A stretch of 64,000 bases of DNA from Streptomyces uncialis (GTDB lineage Bacteria; Actinomycetota; Actinomycetes; Streptomycetales; Streptomycetaceae): assembly GCF_036250755.1 (NCBI RefSeq), contig NZ_CP109583.1, positions 8,302,001 through 8,366,000 on the forward strand, given 5' to 3'. The translations under genes and the position numbers were made by a program. A model generated the notes under the pieces. It did no database searches and had not been told where the DNA came from. It was given only the letters and a program-made list of their open reading frames with translations. This document shows positions 27,526 through 36,921 of this stretch, in pieces (position 1 is the first letter of the stretch; each line of letters opens with the position of its first letter).

Positions 27526-28697
27526 AAGCCGTGATGCACACCCGCCACGGCGGACCTCAGACCCTTGAGCTCCGCACCCTGCCCGACCCCGAACCCGCCC
27601 CGGGCGAGGTGCTCGTCGCCGTCCGCGCCGCCGGGGTCAACCGCCTCGACCTGATCCAGCGGCGCGGCCCCGGCGTCCTGCCCGGCTTCCGGCTGCCGCA
27701 CATCCCCGGCATGGACGTCTCCGGCGACATCGTCGCCCTCGGCCCCGGCACCACCGGCCGCGCCGTCGGGGACCGCGTCGTCGTCAACCCGACCATCGCC
27801 TGCGGCGACTGCGGTGACTGCGCCGCAGGGAACGACGCCTACTGCGGCCGGGTCCGGATCATCGGCGGCAACCGCCCCGGCGGCTACGCGGAACTCGTCG
27901 CCGTACCCGCCACCCACACCCATCTCCTGCCGCCCGGCACCGGTCATGTCGCCGCCGCCTCGCTGCCCACCGCGTACGGCATGGCCTGGCAGGCGCTCGT
28001 CGTCCGCGGTGAACTGCGCGCGGGCGAGAGCGTCCTGGTCCACGGCGGCGGCAGCGGGGTGAGCATGGCCGCCGTCCATATCGCCCGCCGGATCGGCGCC
28101 CGGGTCCTCGTCACCTCCGGCTCCGACACCAAGCTCGACCATATGCGGGACGTCGGCGCCCATGTCGTCATCAACAACCGCACCGAGGACATCGCCGCTC
28201 GCGCCCACGAGGCCACCGGGGGCGCCGGGGTCGACCTCGTCCTCGACCACATCGGGCCCGCCCTCTTCCAGCCCTCCCTGCACGCCCTGCGGCTGCGCGG
28301 ACGCCTCGTGTTCTGCGGCGACACCACCGGCAGCACCGCGGAGTTCGACCTGCCGCACGCCTTCCACCGGGGCATCACCCTGCTCGGCGCCGGATCGTGC
28401 GGGTACGCCGACTTCGGCGCGATGATCGACTTCTGCTTCGGGGACGGCGGCGGGGTCGAGGGCGACCTCGAACCCGTCGTCGACACCCTGCTCCCGCTCG
28501 CCGGGGCCGCCGCCGCGCACCACCGCCTGGAGAGCGGCGCCACCATGGGCAAGGTCGTCCTCGTCCCCGGCGACACCCATCCCGGCCCGGCCGCCCGCAC
28601 CACCCGCGCCGCCCCCCGCCCCGCGCCCGTCCCGCACGGCCGCCCGTCCGCTACCCGCTCCACCGCGACGGCCGTGGAAGTGGCCACCGTCCCGTGA
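27522..28697 (+). CDS. Zinc-type/quinone-oxidoreductase-like MDR dehydrogenase
   Basis: A 391-residue MDR enzyme from a GTG that overlaps the permease stop (GTGA). The N-terminal GroES-like part reads [21 protein letters not shown], with Asn-Arg instead of the catalytic-zinc Cys as in quinone oxidoreductases, yet the structural zinc cysteines [15 protein letters not shown] are kept. The nucleotide-binding loop is VHGGGSGVS near residue 173. About 45 Ala/Pro/Arg-rich residues follow the normal end. It would reduce an enone or quinone or act as a crotonyl-CoA-reductase-like step. Coupling to the transporter places it in the same pathway. Confidence 0.88.
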   Translation: MKAVMHTRHGGPQTLELRTLPDPEPAPGEVLVAVRAAGVNRLDLIQRRGPGVLPGFRLPHIPGMDVSGDIVALGPGTTGRAVGDRVVVNPTIACGDCGDCAAGNDAYCGRVRIIGGNRPGGYAELVAVPATHTHLLPPGTGHVAAASLPTAYGMAWQALVVRGELRAGESVLVHGGGSGVSMAAVHIARRIGARVLVTSGSDTKLDHMRDVGAHVVINNRTEDIAARAHEATGGAGVDLVLDHIGPALFQPSLHALRLRGRLVFCGDTTGSTAEFDLPHAFHRGITLLGAGSCGYADFGAMIDFCFGDGGGVEGDLEPVVDTLLPLAGAAAAHHRLESGATMGKVVLVPGDTHPGPAARTTRAAPRPAPVPHGRPSATRSTATAVEVATVP

Positions 28698-29482
28698 CCG
28701 CGTTCGAGATCGTCCTCGTGCTGGCCGCCGGACTGGCGGCCGGCACGCTCAACACCGTCGTCGGCTCCGGGTCCCTGCTCACCTTCCCCGTACTGGTCGC
28801 CCTCGGCCACCCGCCCGTCGTCGCGAACGTCTCCAACACCATCGGCCTGGCCCCCGGTTCCCTCAGCGCCGTCTACGGCTGCCGCCGCGAACTCGCCGCC
28901 CAGCGGCACCGGTTGCTGCCGCTCGGCGCCGCCGCGGTCCTCGGCGGACTCACCGGCGCCCTGCTGCTCCTCGCCCTGCCCGCCGACACCTTCGGCGCCG
29001 TCGTCCCCGCACTGGTGCTGCTCGCCGCACTGCTGATGGCCCTTCAGCCCCGGCTCACCCGCCTCGTCGCCGCCCGCCTGGCGCGGCACGCCCACGCCCC
29101 CGGGACGCTCGCCACCCGGCCCCCGCGCACCACGGGACGCGCCCTGCCCGCCGCCGTCCTCGCCGTCAGCGTGTACGGCGGCTACTTCGGCGCCGCCCAG
29201 GGCGTACTGCTGCTCGCCGCGCTCGCGATCGCGCTGGACGACGACCTGCGGCAGCTCAACGGCCTCAAGAACCTCCTCCAGGCACTGGTCAACCTGATCG
29301 CCGCGGTGCTGTTCGCACTCACCGCGGACGTGGCCTGGCTGCCGGTGGCGCTGATCGCCGCCGGTTCCGTCCCCGGCGCGCTCCTCGGCGCCGCGCTCGG
29401 CCGCCGGGTGAGCCCCGCCGTGCTGCGCGCGGTGGTCGTCACGGTCGGGACGGTGGCGGGGGTGACGCTGCTCATGCGGTGA
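28694..29482 (+). CDS. TauE/SafE-family (TSUP) membrane permease
   Basis: A 262-residue membrane protein with about eight hydrophobic segments and two related halves: [18 protein letters not shown] near the N-terminus and [19 protein letters not shown] in the second half are the family signature loops. TSUP proteins export or import sulfonates, sulfite, sulfoacetate or other organic anions. GTG start overlaps the dehydrogenase stop (GTGA), so it is the last gene of the transporter operon. It may export an anionic by-product of the pathway; which one is not known. Confidence 0.9.
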   Translation: MTAFEIVLVLAAGLAAGTLNTVVGSGSLLTFPVLVALGHPPVVANVSNTIGLAPGSLSAVYGCRRELAAQRHRLLPLGAAAVLGGLTGALLLLALPADTFGAVVPALVLLAALLMALQPRLTRLVAARLARHAHAPGTLATRPPRTTGRALPAAVLAVSVYGGYFGAAQGVLLLAALAIALDDDLRQLNGLKNLLQALVNLIAAVLFALTADVAWLPVALIAAGSVPGALLGAALGRRVSPAVLRAVVVTVGTVAGVTLLMR

Positions 29483-29553
29483 ACGGACCGGGCCCGGGGC
29501 CGGACCCCGTGCCCCCACGCACGACGGACGAACGACGACGAAAGGCTGGGAAC

Positions 29554-30783
29554 ATGCTGCGCTGGCTGACTGCGGGGGAGTCCCACGGACCCGCGCTGAC
29601 CGCGGTACTGGAAGGGATGCCCGCGGGAGTGGGCATCACGACGGACGACCTCGCGGACGCGCTCGCCCGACGCCGTCTCGGCAAGGGCCGCGGCGCGCGG
29701 ATGCGCCTGGAACGCGACCAGGTCGAGATCAACGGAGGCGTCCGGCACGGACGGACGATGGGCGGCCCCGTCGCCGTGCGCGTCGCCAACACCGAGTGGT
29801 CCAAGTGGTCGGAGGTGATGTCCCCGGACCCCGCGGACGCCGACGGCCGCCGCTACGACGAACCGGGCCGGTTCCCCGACCGGGGCCGCTCCGCCCCGCT
29901 GACCCGCCCCCGGCCCGGCCACGCCGACCTCGCCGGGATGCAGAAGTACGGCTTCGACGACATCCGTCCGGTGCTGGAACGGGCCAGCGCCCGAGAGACC
30001 GCCGCCCGGGTCGTGCTCGGCGAGGTGGCCCGCGCGTTCCTCACCCAGGTCCTCGACGCGGAGGTCCTGAGCCACGTGGTCCGGATCGGTTCGGTGGCCC
30101 TCCCGGACGGACTGGTCCCGGTCCGGGGCGCCCGCGACGCCGTTGACGCCGATCCGGTGCGCTGCCTCGACCCGGCGACCTCGGCCGCGATGGACGCGGA
30201 GATCGACGCCGCCCACAAGGACGCCGACACCCTCGGCGGTGTTGTCGAGGTCGTCGTCCACGGGCTGCCGCCGGGCCTCGGCAGCCATGTCCACTGGGAC
30301 CGCCGGCTGGACTCCCGGCTCGCCGCCGCCCTGATGGGCATCCAGGCCATCAAGGGCGTCGAGGTGGGCGACGGCTTCACCACGGCGTCCCGCCGGGGTT
30401 CGCTCGCGCACGACGAGATCGAGGGCGTGGCCGGCGGCGACCCGGGGCGGCTCGCGGTCCGCCGGATCACCGAACGGACCGGCGGGATCGAGGGCGGCAT
30501 GACCACGGGCGAGACGCTGCGGGTGCGCGCCGCGATGAAGCCCATCTCGACCCTGTCCCGACCGTTGTCCACGGTGGACGTGAGCACGGGGGACCCCGCC
30601 AAGGCGATCGCCCAGCGCAGCGACGTGTGCGCCGTCCCCGCGACCGGCGTGGTCGCCGAGGCCATGGTGGCACTGGTCCTCGCGGACGCGGTCCTGGAGA
30701 AGTTCGGCGGCGACAGCGTCACGGAGACCCGCAGAAACGTCGAGTCCTACCTGACCGAGGCAAAGGTGACAACAGCCCCTTGA
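29554..30783 (+). CDS. aroC: Chorismate synthase, stand-alone divergent copy
   Basis: A 409-residue chorismate synthase (EPSP to chorismate, FMN-dependent). Family marks: [14 protein letters not shown] at the start, [43 protein letters not shown] and [25 protein letters not shown]. Compared with the housekeeping Streptomyces enzyme as I remember it, it carries a longer Asp/Arg-rich loop ([18 protein letters not shown]) and is some 15 residues longer. The usual neighbours aroK, aroB and aroQ are absent, so it is probably a second copy. RBS AAAGGCTGGG precedes the ATG. It could raise the chorismate/tryptophan supply for the bisindole cluster 11 kb away (inference). Confidence 0.93.
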   Translation: MLRWLTAGESHGPALTAVLEGMPAGVGITTDDLADALARRRLGKGRGARMRLERDQVEINGGVRHGRTMGGPVAVRVANTEWSKWSEVMSPDPADADGRRYDEPGRFPDRGRSAPLTRPRPGHADLAGMQKYGFDDIRPVLERASARETAARVVLGEVARAFLTQVLDAEVLSHVVRIGSVALPDGLVPVRGARDAVDADPVRCLDPATSAAMDAEIDAAHKDADTLGGVVEVVVHGLPPGLGSHVHWDRRLDSRLAAALMGIQAIKGVEVGDGFTTASRRGSLAHDEIEGVAGGDPGRLAVRRITERTGGIEGGMTTGETLRVRAAMKPISTLSRPLSTVDVSTGDPAKAIAQRSDVCAVPATGVVAEAMVALVLADAVLEKFGGDSVTETRRNVESYLTEAKVTTAP

Positions 30784-30801
30784 CCGAACCCACCAGGACC
30801 C

Positions 30802-31267
30802 GGCGGGGTGCCCCGAAGGGACGCACCCAACAGCGGCACCCGCCGGAACAGGCCCCGTCTGGACAAGCCCAGGCGGGGTGCCCCGACAGGGGCGCGGGGA
30901 ACTGCGCGAATCCCCGTACAGCCGTGGAGGTCCCGTCCGACGCCCAGGATCGCCCCGAAGGGGCGCACCCGACAGCGGCACCCGCCGGAAGGCACACGGA
31001 CCGGACAAGCCCGGGCGGGGTGCCCCAAAGGGGCGCGGGGAACTGCGCGAATCCCCGTACAGCCGTGGAGGTCCCGTCCGACGCCCAGAATCGCCCCGAA
31101 GGGGCGCACCCGAGAGTGGCACCTGCCGGAAGGCTCACGGACCGGACAGGCTCAGGCAGGGTGCCCCGACAGGGGCGCGGGGAACTGCGCGAATCCCCGT
31201 ACAGACGTGGAGGTCCCGTCCGACGCCCAGGATCGCCCCGAAGGGGCGCACCCGACAACGGCACCCG
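30802..31267. repeat. Three tandem 141-142-bp repeats
   Basis: The core GGGGAACTGCGCGAATCCCC occurs at 30896, 31037 and 31179, each followed by a near-identical block (TACAGCCGTGGAGGTCCCG, then CCGAAGGGGCGCACCC). Each core can fold as GGGGA/TCCCC, and each block carries further small hairpins of the form GCCCCnnAGGGGC. Similar hairpin elements are scattered between Streptomyces genes. They fill the gap between convergent genes and may also act as terminators. Open frames across them are artefacts. Confidence 0.85.
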
Positions 31268-31354
31268 CCGGAACACGCACCCGACACCCGGACCCACCGG
31301 AACACGCACCCGAGACCCGGACCCACCGGAACACGCACCCCACGACCGGACCCA
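31268..31354. repeat. Three copies of a 29-bp direct repeat
   Basis: Units start at 31268, 31297 and 31326 with CCGGAACACGCACCC and end in CCGGACCCA; a fourth partial copy follows. They directly continue the larger repeat array and precede the M20 gene end. Confidence 0.8.
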
Positions 31355-31380
31355 CCGGAACCGGCCCCGCGCGGAACGGG

Positions 31381-32586
31381 TCAGGGGGAACCGAGGACCC
31401 CCACGCCGCCGCCCGAGGCCACCGCCCGCGCCACATCGATCCCCGCCCAAGCCATCGCGAGCCCCCCTTCCACCACAGCCCGATCCGCCGCCGCCCCCGC
31501 GGCCACCGCCGCGAACCCCGCCTGGTGCAGCCCCACCGTCCCGGACCCGATGGACACCAGCGGCTGGATCGCGGGCACGGCGAGCGACACGTTCGCCATG
31601 TCCGTGGACCCGGCCTGCCGGTCGTCCTCCGCGGTGACCGGCGGGAAGACCCGCCCCAGGGCCACCGCGTTGCGCTCGTACGCACGAAGGAGAACAGGAT
31701 CATGACGGAAGTGCGCGTACGTGGGGGAGTCGGACCCGATCGTCAACCGGGTCCCCGTCGCCACCGCGCCCGCCTCGAAGCACGCCCGCACCCGCCGCTC
31801 CAGCGCGCCGACCCCGTCCAGCGTCGCGGCCCGTACATAGAACGCGGCCTCCGTCAGCTCGGGGATCACATTGGGCACCTGCCCCCCGGTCGTGACGATC
31901 CCGTGCACCCGCTGGTCGGGCGTCATGTGCTGGCGCAGCAGCCCGATCGCGACCTGTGCCACGGTCAGCGCGTCCGCCGCGTTGAGCCCGTCCTCGGGAC
32001 ACGCGGACGCGTGGGCCGCCCGCCCCTCGTAGCGCACCCCGAGCTGCGCCCGCGCCAGGCACACCGGATCGAGCCGCTCCCGGGGCGCGGGGTGGACCAT
32101 CATCGCCGCGTGGACGCCCGTGAAGGCGCCCCGCTCCAGCATCAGGACCTTGCCGCCGCCGTTCTCCTCGGCGGGGGTACCGAACACCCGTACCGTCAAC
32201 CCGATCTCGTCGGCGACCGCCCCGAGCGCGAGGGCGGCGGCCACCGCGGCGGAGGCGATCACGTTGTGCCCGCAGGCGTGCCCGAGGCCCGGCAGCGCGT
32301 CGTACTCGGCGCAGATCCCGATCACCAGCGGACCGCTCCCGCGCTCGGCGACGAACGCGGTCGGCAGCTCGCAGACACCCGCCGTGACCGTGAACCCGTG
32401 CGCGGTGAGGACGTCCCCCAGCCAGCCGCACGCCCGCTCCTCCTCGAAGCCCAGCTCGGGGTGCGCGTGGAGCCGGTGGCTCAGCGCGACCAGCTCGTCC
32501 GTCGCGCGGTCGACGGCGGCCCGCGCGGCGGACTTGACCCGTGCCGTGTCGGCGGAATCACCGGGTATCCCATGGTTCGTCAGCAT
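31381..32586 (-). CDS. M20-family amidohydrolase (AbgB/carboxypeptidase-like)
   Basis: A 401-residue zinc amidohydrolase of the M20D group, which cleaves N-acyl amino acids, aminobenzoyl-glutamate or indole-acetyl conjugates in the cytoplasm. HRLHAHPELGFEEERA near residue 41, CAEYDALPGLGHACGHN near 95 and the PAEENGGGK glutamates near 140 supply the metal and catalytic residues; VHPAPRE near 165 and the QVPNVIPE dimerisation region also match. No signal peptide. ATG at 32586. It is divergent from the PucR-type regulator, which may control it. Confidence 0.9.
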   Translation of the reverse strand: MLTNHGIPGDSADTARVKSAARAAVDRATDELVALSHRLHAHPELGFEEERACGWLGDVLTAHGFTVTAGVCELPTAFVAERGSGPLVIGICAEYDALPGLGHACGHNVIASAAVAAALALGAVADEIGLTVRVFGTPAEENGGGKVLMLERGAFTGVHAAMMVHPAPRERLDPVCLARAQLGVRYEGRAAHASACPEDGLNAADALTVAQVAIGLLRQHMTPDQRVHGIVTTGGQVPNVIPELTEAAFYVRAATLDGVGALERRVRACFEAGAVATGTRLTIGSDSPTYAHFRHDPVLLRAYERNAVALGRVFPPVTAEDDRQAGSTDMANVSLAVPAIQPLVSIGSGTVGLHQAGFAAVAAGAAADRAVVEGGLAMAWAGIDVARAVASGGGVGVLGSP

Positions 32587-32891
32587 TCGCGCATCGTGCC
32601 ACGGGTGGCCGGAACCATGCGATACCCGGGACGGGACGACTTCCGCCGGACAGCCCCGCGTCAGCGGCGCTCCGGTGGACGTACCCGGGCCGGGCGTTCG
32701 CGCGATTGGAGAGGTGGAGGGGGTAGAGCGGACGATCGCAACGAGATACGTTCCCGGTACCGATATGGCCGATGCGGGGATTTCACCGTATGGGGCCTAT
32801 GGGGGACATCCTGGACCGTGGGCGTCATCCATGGACAGGGACACCGTGTCGAGCGGCCGGACGATCCGTCGTCCGAACAGTGTGGAGCGAC
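32587..32891. promoter_or_regulatory. Divergent control region, M20 hydrolase / PucR regulator
   Basis: A 305-base gap with lower GC content around 32735-32800. It must hold promoters for both genes. No clean palindrome longer than 10 bases was spotted. Confidence 0.45.
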
Positions 32892-34073
32892 ATGAACCAG
32901 ACAATCGGGAGACCGGTCCGCCCCGCCCGCACCCCCGGCGGGGCCGAGGTGTTCGAACGCCGGCTCAACACCCTCGCCCTGTCCGGCGACGGCTGGTCCG
33001 CGGTCCTGCGGGCGATCGCCCAGCACACCGGGCGTCCCGTCCGGCTGATCGGGGTGCACGGCGGGGTGCTCGCCGCCACCGACGACGGCGCCACCGCGAT
33101 GACCCCGGTGGGTGTCGCCCGGGTCTTCGCCGAGGACGGGGTGGTCCCCGTCACCTGCGAGACCGGCTGGCACGCCAGCGCGCGAGCGGTCCGCGCGGGT
33201 GAGCGCCGGGTGGGCGTCCTGCTGCTGGGCGGCGCCCGGTCCCCCGCCGACCCGGACGACGAGGTGGTCCTGCGTGCGGCCTCGACCGCCGTGGCCATCG
33301 AGGCGATACGCCGTGACGCGGTCGCCGCCGCCACCACCGAGACCGGCGGACGGCTCATCGACGAGCTGCGCTACGGCGCGCTGCGCAACCACACCGAGGT
33401 CGTACGCACCGCCGCCCGCTTCGGTCTGCGGCTGGACCAGCCCCACGCGGCGGTCGTCTTCGCGTACGCGGGCCCCAATCAGCGGACCTGGTCCACGGCC
33501 CTGTCGTGGCTGGAGATGCCGGTCCGTCAGGAGGGCCGGTTCGGCCTCGCGGTGCTCGCCGGGCACATGGACCGGGAGATCACCCGGATCAGGGTCCGCC
33601 TCCAGGGCATGGTCGGCGAGTTCCCGGTGCTGGCGGCGGCGGGCCCGGTCGTCTCGGACGTCCGTGAGACGGCCCGTTCCTTCCGGGACGCCGAGACCGT
33701 CCTCGGACTGCTGCGCCGCCGGCCGGGGGAGGTGGAGCTGCGGTTCGCCTCGCTGGGGCTCGCCCAACTGCTGTTCGGGGTCTCGCCGGAGCGCCTCCAG
33801 GCGTTCGTGGAACAGCATCTGGGCCCGATCCTGGAGCGCGAGGAATGGGTGCACACCCTCAGCGCCTGGCTCGCGACCAAGGGCAGCCGCGCCGCCGTCG
33901 CGGAACTGCTGCATCTGCACCGCAACTCCGTCGGCTACCGGGTGGGCCAGATCCGTGAACTCCTCGACGCCGATCCCCTGGACCCCGAGGTCACGCTGCG
34001 CCTCCAGGCCGCGCTGACCGCCCGTGAACTGCTGTCCGTCCTGCGCGAGGACGGCACCCGGCGCCCGGTGTGA
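32892..34073 (+). CDS. PucR/CdaR-type transcriptional regulator
   Basis: A 393-residue regulator. The C-terminal PucR-type HTH reads ELLHLHRNSVGYRVGQIREL (residues about 336-355), preceded by the GGDEF-like/CdaR middle region with FAYAGPNQRTW and a DVRETARSFRDAETVLGLL stretch. The N-terminal part (GRPVRLIGVHGG) looks like a GAF/sensory domain. The ATG at 32892 follows GTGGAGC; the frame upstream of it is not protein-like. Members activate purine, sugar-diacid or amide catabolism genes, consistent with control of the divergent M20 hydrolase. Confidence 0.87.
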   Translation: MNQTIGRPVRPARTPGGAEVFERRLNTLALSGDGWSAVLRAIAQHTGRPVRLIGVHGGVLAATDDGATAMTPVGVARVFAEDGVVPVTCETGWHASARAVRAGERRVGVLLLGGARSPADPDDEVVLRAASTAVAIEAIRRDAVAAATTETGGRLIDELRYGALRNHTEVVRTAARFGLRLDQPHAAVVFAYAGPNQRTWSTALSWLEMPVRQEGRFGLAVLAGHMDREITRIRVRLQGMVGEFPVLAAAGPVVSDVRETARSFRDAETVLGLLRRRPGEVELRFASLGLAQLLFGVSPERLQAFVEQHLGPILEREEWVHTLSAWLATKGSRAAVAELLHLHRNSVGYRVGQIRELLDADPLDPEVTLRLQAALTARELLSVLREDGTRRPV

Positions 34074-34140
34074 ACCCGTGCGCCGCCGCACCGGACGCGC
34101 ACCGCGTCGTACCGCGCAGGGCGCGTACCGTACCGGGCCG

Positions 34141-34731
34141 CTACCGCCGGGCGGTGTACCAGGTGACGCTCACCCCGTTGGGGAACACCTCGCGGTCGGC
34201 GGCCAGGAACGGCGTCGGGTCGAAGCCCCCGTCGAACAGCGTGACCCCGGCCCCGGCGACCACGGGGTAGCTCTTGAGGATCAGTTCGTCGATCTCCGGC
34301 AGCAGCGCGCCCGCGAGCTTGCCGCCACCGCACAGCCAGATGTCCCGCCCCCGCTCGCGCTTGAGCGCGCGGACGAAGCCGACCGGGTCGCCGTCCACCA
34401 CCGTCACGGCGGGATCGGGGGCGGCGCCGAGGGTGCGGGAGACGACGTACTGCCGCAGATGGGCGTACGGGCTCGGGGCGCCGAGCGCGAGCGCGTCGCG
34501 GTAGGTGCCGTGTCCCATCAGCACGGTGTCGAAGCGGGCGGGGGGTACGTCCGCGACACCGGCGGGTTCCCGCATGGCGGTCGGGACGGTCTCCGGCAGC
34601 CGGGAGTTGACCCAGCCCGCGTACGCGGCGGACTGCTGGGCGTCCCCTGTGGGGAAGAAGCCGAACTCGCCCTTCGGACCGGCGATCCGGCCGTCGAGGG
34701 ACGCGGCGATGTAGTACACGAGCTTGCGCAA
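34141..34731 (-). CDS. RibD C-terminal / dihydrofolate-reductase-like protein
   Basis: A 196-residue protein of the RibD-C/DHFR fold: KLVYYIAASLDGRIAG at the start, FDTVLMGHGTY near 88 and DIWLCGGGKLAGAL near 132 form the NADPH site. Such stand-alone proteins are small reductases of uncertain substrate. The apparent start is a rare TTG at 34731, supported by GGGGAG five bases upstream. It is divergent from the TetR gene across two operator-like sites, the classical layout for a TetR-controlled target. Confidence 0.88.
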   Translation of the reverse strand: MRKLVYYIAASLDGRIAGPKGEFGFFPTGDAQQSAAYAGWVNSRLPETVPTAMREPAGVADVPPARFDTVLMGHGTYRDALALGAPSPYAHLRQYVVSRTLGAAPDPAVTVVDGDPVGFVRALKRERGRDIWLCGGGKLAGALLPEIDELILKSYPVVAGAGVTLFDGGFDPTPFLAADREVFPNGVSVTWYTARR

Positions 34732-34750
34732 GAGGCTCCCCGTTGTGCAG

Positions 34751-34786
34751 TACTATGTTTGTAGTGGTGGGAATGTAGTACTACAT
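34751..34786. promoter_or_regulatory. Two operator-like sites for the TetR regulator
   Basis: A perfect 14-base palindrome ATGTAGTACTACAT lies at 34773-34786, ending 14 bases before the TetR start. An imperfect relative ACTATGTTTGTAGT lies at 34752-34765. Both sit between the divergent reductase and regulator genes. Confidence 0.65.
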
Positions 34787-34800
34787 ATGGAGTGATGTCA

Positions 34801-35379
34801 ATGGCGCGCAGGAACGACGAGCGACGAGCCGCCCTCGTGGACGCGGCGATCGAGGTACTGGCCGGCGAGGGTGCCCGCGGGCTCACCTTCCGGGCGGTCG
34901 ACGTGGCGGCCGCCGTCCCCACCGGAACGGCGTCCAACTACTTCACCAACCGCGACGATCTGCTGACCCAGGCGGGCGCCCGGGTCTATGAACGCCTCCA
35001 GCCGGACGAGGCGACGATCACGCGGCACCGCACCGCGAGCCGGGACCGGGAGACCTACGCGGAACTCATGCGTGAACTCGTCGGCCGTGTCAGCTCCTTC
35101 CGTACCGGCTATCTCGCCCTGCTGGAGCTGCGGCTGGAGGCGACCCGGCGGCCCGCTCTGCGGGCGATCCTGACCGAACGGGTCAGCGCGGACGTCGCCG
35201 CCAATGTCGCCTATCACGAGCAGTCGGGGCTGCCCGGCGACGCCACCGCCGTACGGCTGCTGTATCTCGCCCTCAACTGGCTCATCGTCGAACAGCTCAC
35301 GCTCCCGGGCGTGTTCTCCGAGGAGGAGCGCGACGCGCTCGTCACGGCGGCGGTCGAGCGGATCGTACGGACGGACTGA
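34801..35379 (+). CDS. TetR-family transcriptional regulator
   Basis: A 192-residue repressor. The N-terminal HTH is LTFRAVDVAAAVPTGTASNYF (about residues 28-48) after the RRAALVDAAIEVLAGEG helix; the remainder is the helical ligand/dimer domain. ATG at 34801 with GGAG eight bases upstream; an in-frame ATG at 34795 is less well spaced. It probably represses itself and the divergent RibD-like reductase through the palindrome just upstream. Confidence 0.92.
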   Translation: MARRNDERRAALVDAAIEVLAGEGARGLTFRAVDVAAAVPTGTASNYFTNRDDLLTQAGARVYERLQPDEATITRHRTASRDRETYAELMRELVGRVSSFRTGYLALLELRLEATRRPALRAILTERVSADVAANVAYHEQSGLPGDATAVRLLYLALNWLIVEQLTLPGVFSEEERDALVTAAVERIVRTD

Positions 35380-35442
35380 CCGGACCCCCGCGCGCCCCGG
35401 CCCCCGGACCCGTCCGCGCCCCGACCCTGAAGGAGCAGCGCC

Positions 35443-36132
35443 ATGCCCACCCTTGACCGCCAGGACGGCGTCTTCGTCCTCGACCTCGGGGACACCGAGA
35501 ACCGCTTCCACCCCGACTGGGCCGCCGAGGTCGACGCCCTTCTTGACGAGGCCGAGCGGGCCGACGGCCCGCGCGCCCTGGTGACCACGGCGCGCGGCCG
35601 GTTCTGGTCGAACGGCCTGGACCTCGACTGGTTCCTCGCCCACCCGGACCGCGCCGACGCCTTCGTCGCCGATGTCCAGGCGCTCCTCGCCCGGGTGCTG
35701 ACCCTGCCGATGGTCACCGTGGCCGCGCTCCAGGGGCACACCTTCGCGGCGGGGGCGATGTTCTCGCTGGCGCACGACCTCCGGGTGATGCGCGCGGACC
35801 GGGGCTACTGGTGCCTGCCCGAGGCCGACCTGGGGATCCCGTTCACCGCGGGCATGTCCGCGCTGATCCAGGCCCGTCTGGACCCGCGCACCGCCCATGA
35901 GGCGATGGTCACCGCCCGCCGCTACGGAGGCCATGACGCCCTCGCCACCGGGATCGTGGACCGGGTGGCCGACGCGGACACGCTGCGCGGCACGGCCGTC
36001 GACCTGGCCCGCGCCCAGCTGGCCAAGGCGGGAGCCTCGCTCGCCACCATCAAGTCCCGTATGTACGCACCGGTTTTGACGGCCCTGGCGGAGAAGGGCG
36101 TCCGCCTCGCACCGGACGCCCGGCCCGCGTGA
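35443..36132 (+). CDS. Enoyl-CoA hydratase/isomerase family protein
   Basis: A 229-residue crotonase-fold protein, slightly short for the family (about 260). The oxyanion-hole loops are RGRFWSNGLDLDWF near residue 51 and LQGHTFAAGAMFSLAHDLR near 99. The catalytic Glu of enoyl-CoA hydratases is at ADLGIPFTAG, where no Glu is in the expected position, so an isomerase-type activity (as in peroxisomal delta3,delta2-enoyl-CoA isomerases) is more likely. AAGGAG precedes the ATG. It follows the TetR gene by 63 bases and may be co-transcribed. Confidence 0.88.
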   Translation: MPTLDRQDGVFVLDLGDTENRFHPDWAAEVDALLDEAERADGPRALVTTARGRFWSNGLDLDWFLAHPDRADAFVADVQALLARVLTLPMVTVAALQGHTFAAGAMFSLAHDLRVMRADRGYWCLPEADLGIPFTAGMSALIQARLDPRTAHEAMVTARRYGGHDALATGIVDRVADADTLRGTAVDLARAQLAKAGASLATIKSRMYAPVLTALAEKGVRLAPDARPA

Positions 36133-36313
36133 CGTGACATGGCCGACGGCACCCGGGTGCCCGGGTGGGCAGCCGGATGCCGCGCGCCCGACGGCACCCG
36201 CCCGCCACCCGGCGGCACCGCGCACCGGGCGCCCGCCCGCCTTCCTGTCGGCGCCGAGGGGGCGGCGCACGGGCGGACCACCCGGTGTGCGCGGTGCCTG
36301 AGTCATACTATTG

Positions 36314-36330
36314 CTAAGTAGTTTAGTAGT
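36314..36330. promoter_or_regulatory. BlaI-type site copy in a decayed region
   Basis: CTAAGTAGTTTAGTAGT matches 14 of 17 bases with the site before the NlpC/P60 gene at 38538-38554, in one of the few AT-rich spots here. It lies upstream of the remnant at 36387. Confidence 0.45.
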
Positions 36331-36386
36331 CGAATGCGCGGGCGGACGGCGCTCCGTCGGACCCGTGGTTGAGGACCCACCATCGG

Positions 36387-36587
36387 ATGGGCGCCCGCGT
36401 GCTGCGTTCCGCCGAGCGTTCCATGACGATGAAGGGTTCGGTCGCCGACTGGGAGAAGTGGGTCGGGTTCGCCCTTCCGGCCTCCGGTAGCTATGTGGTC
36501 CCGGGGGCCCTTGCTCCCCTCGTGATCGACCGCGCGACTGACCAGGGCGTGCTGGTGGAGCCGAACGTGTGGGTGCGGCACCGCTGA
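36387..36587 (+). pseudogene. C-terminal remnant of an unidentified protein
   Basis: A short frame (66 residues from ATG 36387) with protein-like content: GARVLRSAERSMTMKGSVAD followed by a WEKWVGF...YVVPGALAPLVIDR stretch and ending EPNVWVRHR. From memory this looks like the tail of a conserved Streptomyces protein, possibly GNAT-like, but I am not certain. Upstream the same frame is closed at 36327 and shows no matching N-terminal part, so it reads as a leftover fragment rather than an intact gene. Confidence 0.4.
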
Positions 36588-36921
36588 ACGGCCGCGCCGT
36601 CCGACATCGCTGCTCTCTGTGCGTTGCTGAGCGGACGCCGCAAACGGTCCTGGCTCAGCGACGACCGCACAGAGCGTGCCGACCGGCGAGTCGACGAAAG
36701 ATCGGTTGGCCGGTGACATCTCCGATCGGCACCTGCGCCGCGTCCGGTGGGTTCCGCTTCGGCTTGCCGCTTGGTGCCGCGCTGACCTGCGGCTTTGATG
36801 GTCGTCCAGGTGACTTGTCAGCGGTTTCGTCCAGCGAATGTGTCAGATTCTTCAGCAGCGGGAGCCTCTTCGGGCAGTGCACAGAACCATCTGGTGGTCG
36901 CCATGGGAGAGAATGCTGGGC
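36588..36921. other. Gene-free stretch in a decayed region
   Basis: A 334-base stretch with lower GC content than its surroundings and no frame that looks protein-coding on either strand. No inverted terminal repeats or transposase fragments were recognised. Confidence 0.45.

Noticed and set aside
30796..31380. CRISPR array
   Set aside because: The repeats are long, contiguous and without unique spacers of regular size; no cas genes are present.
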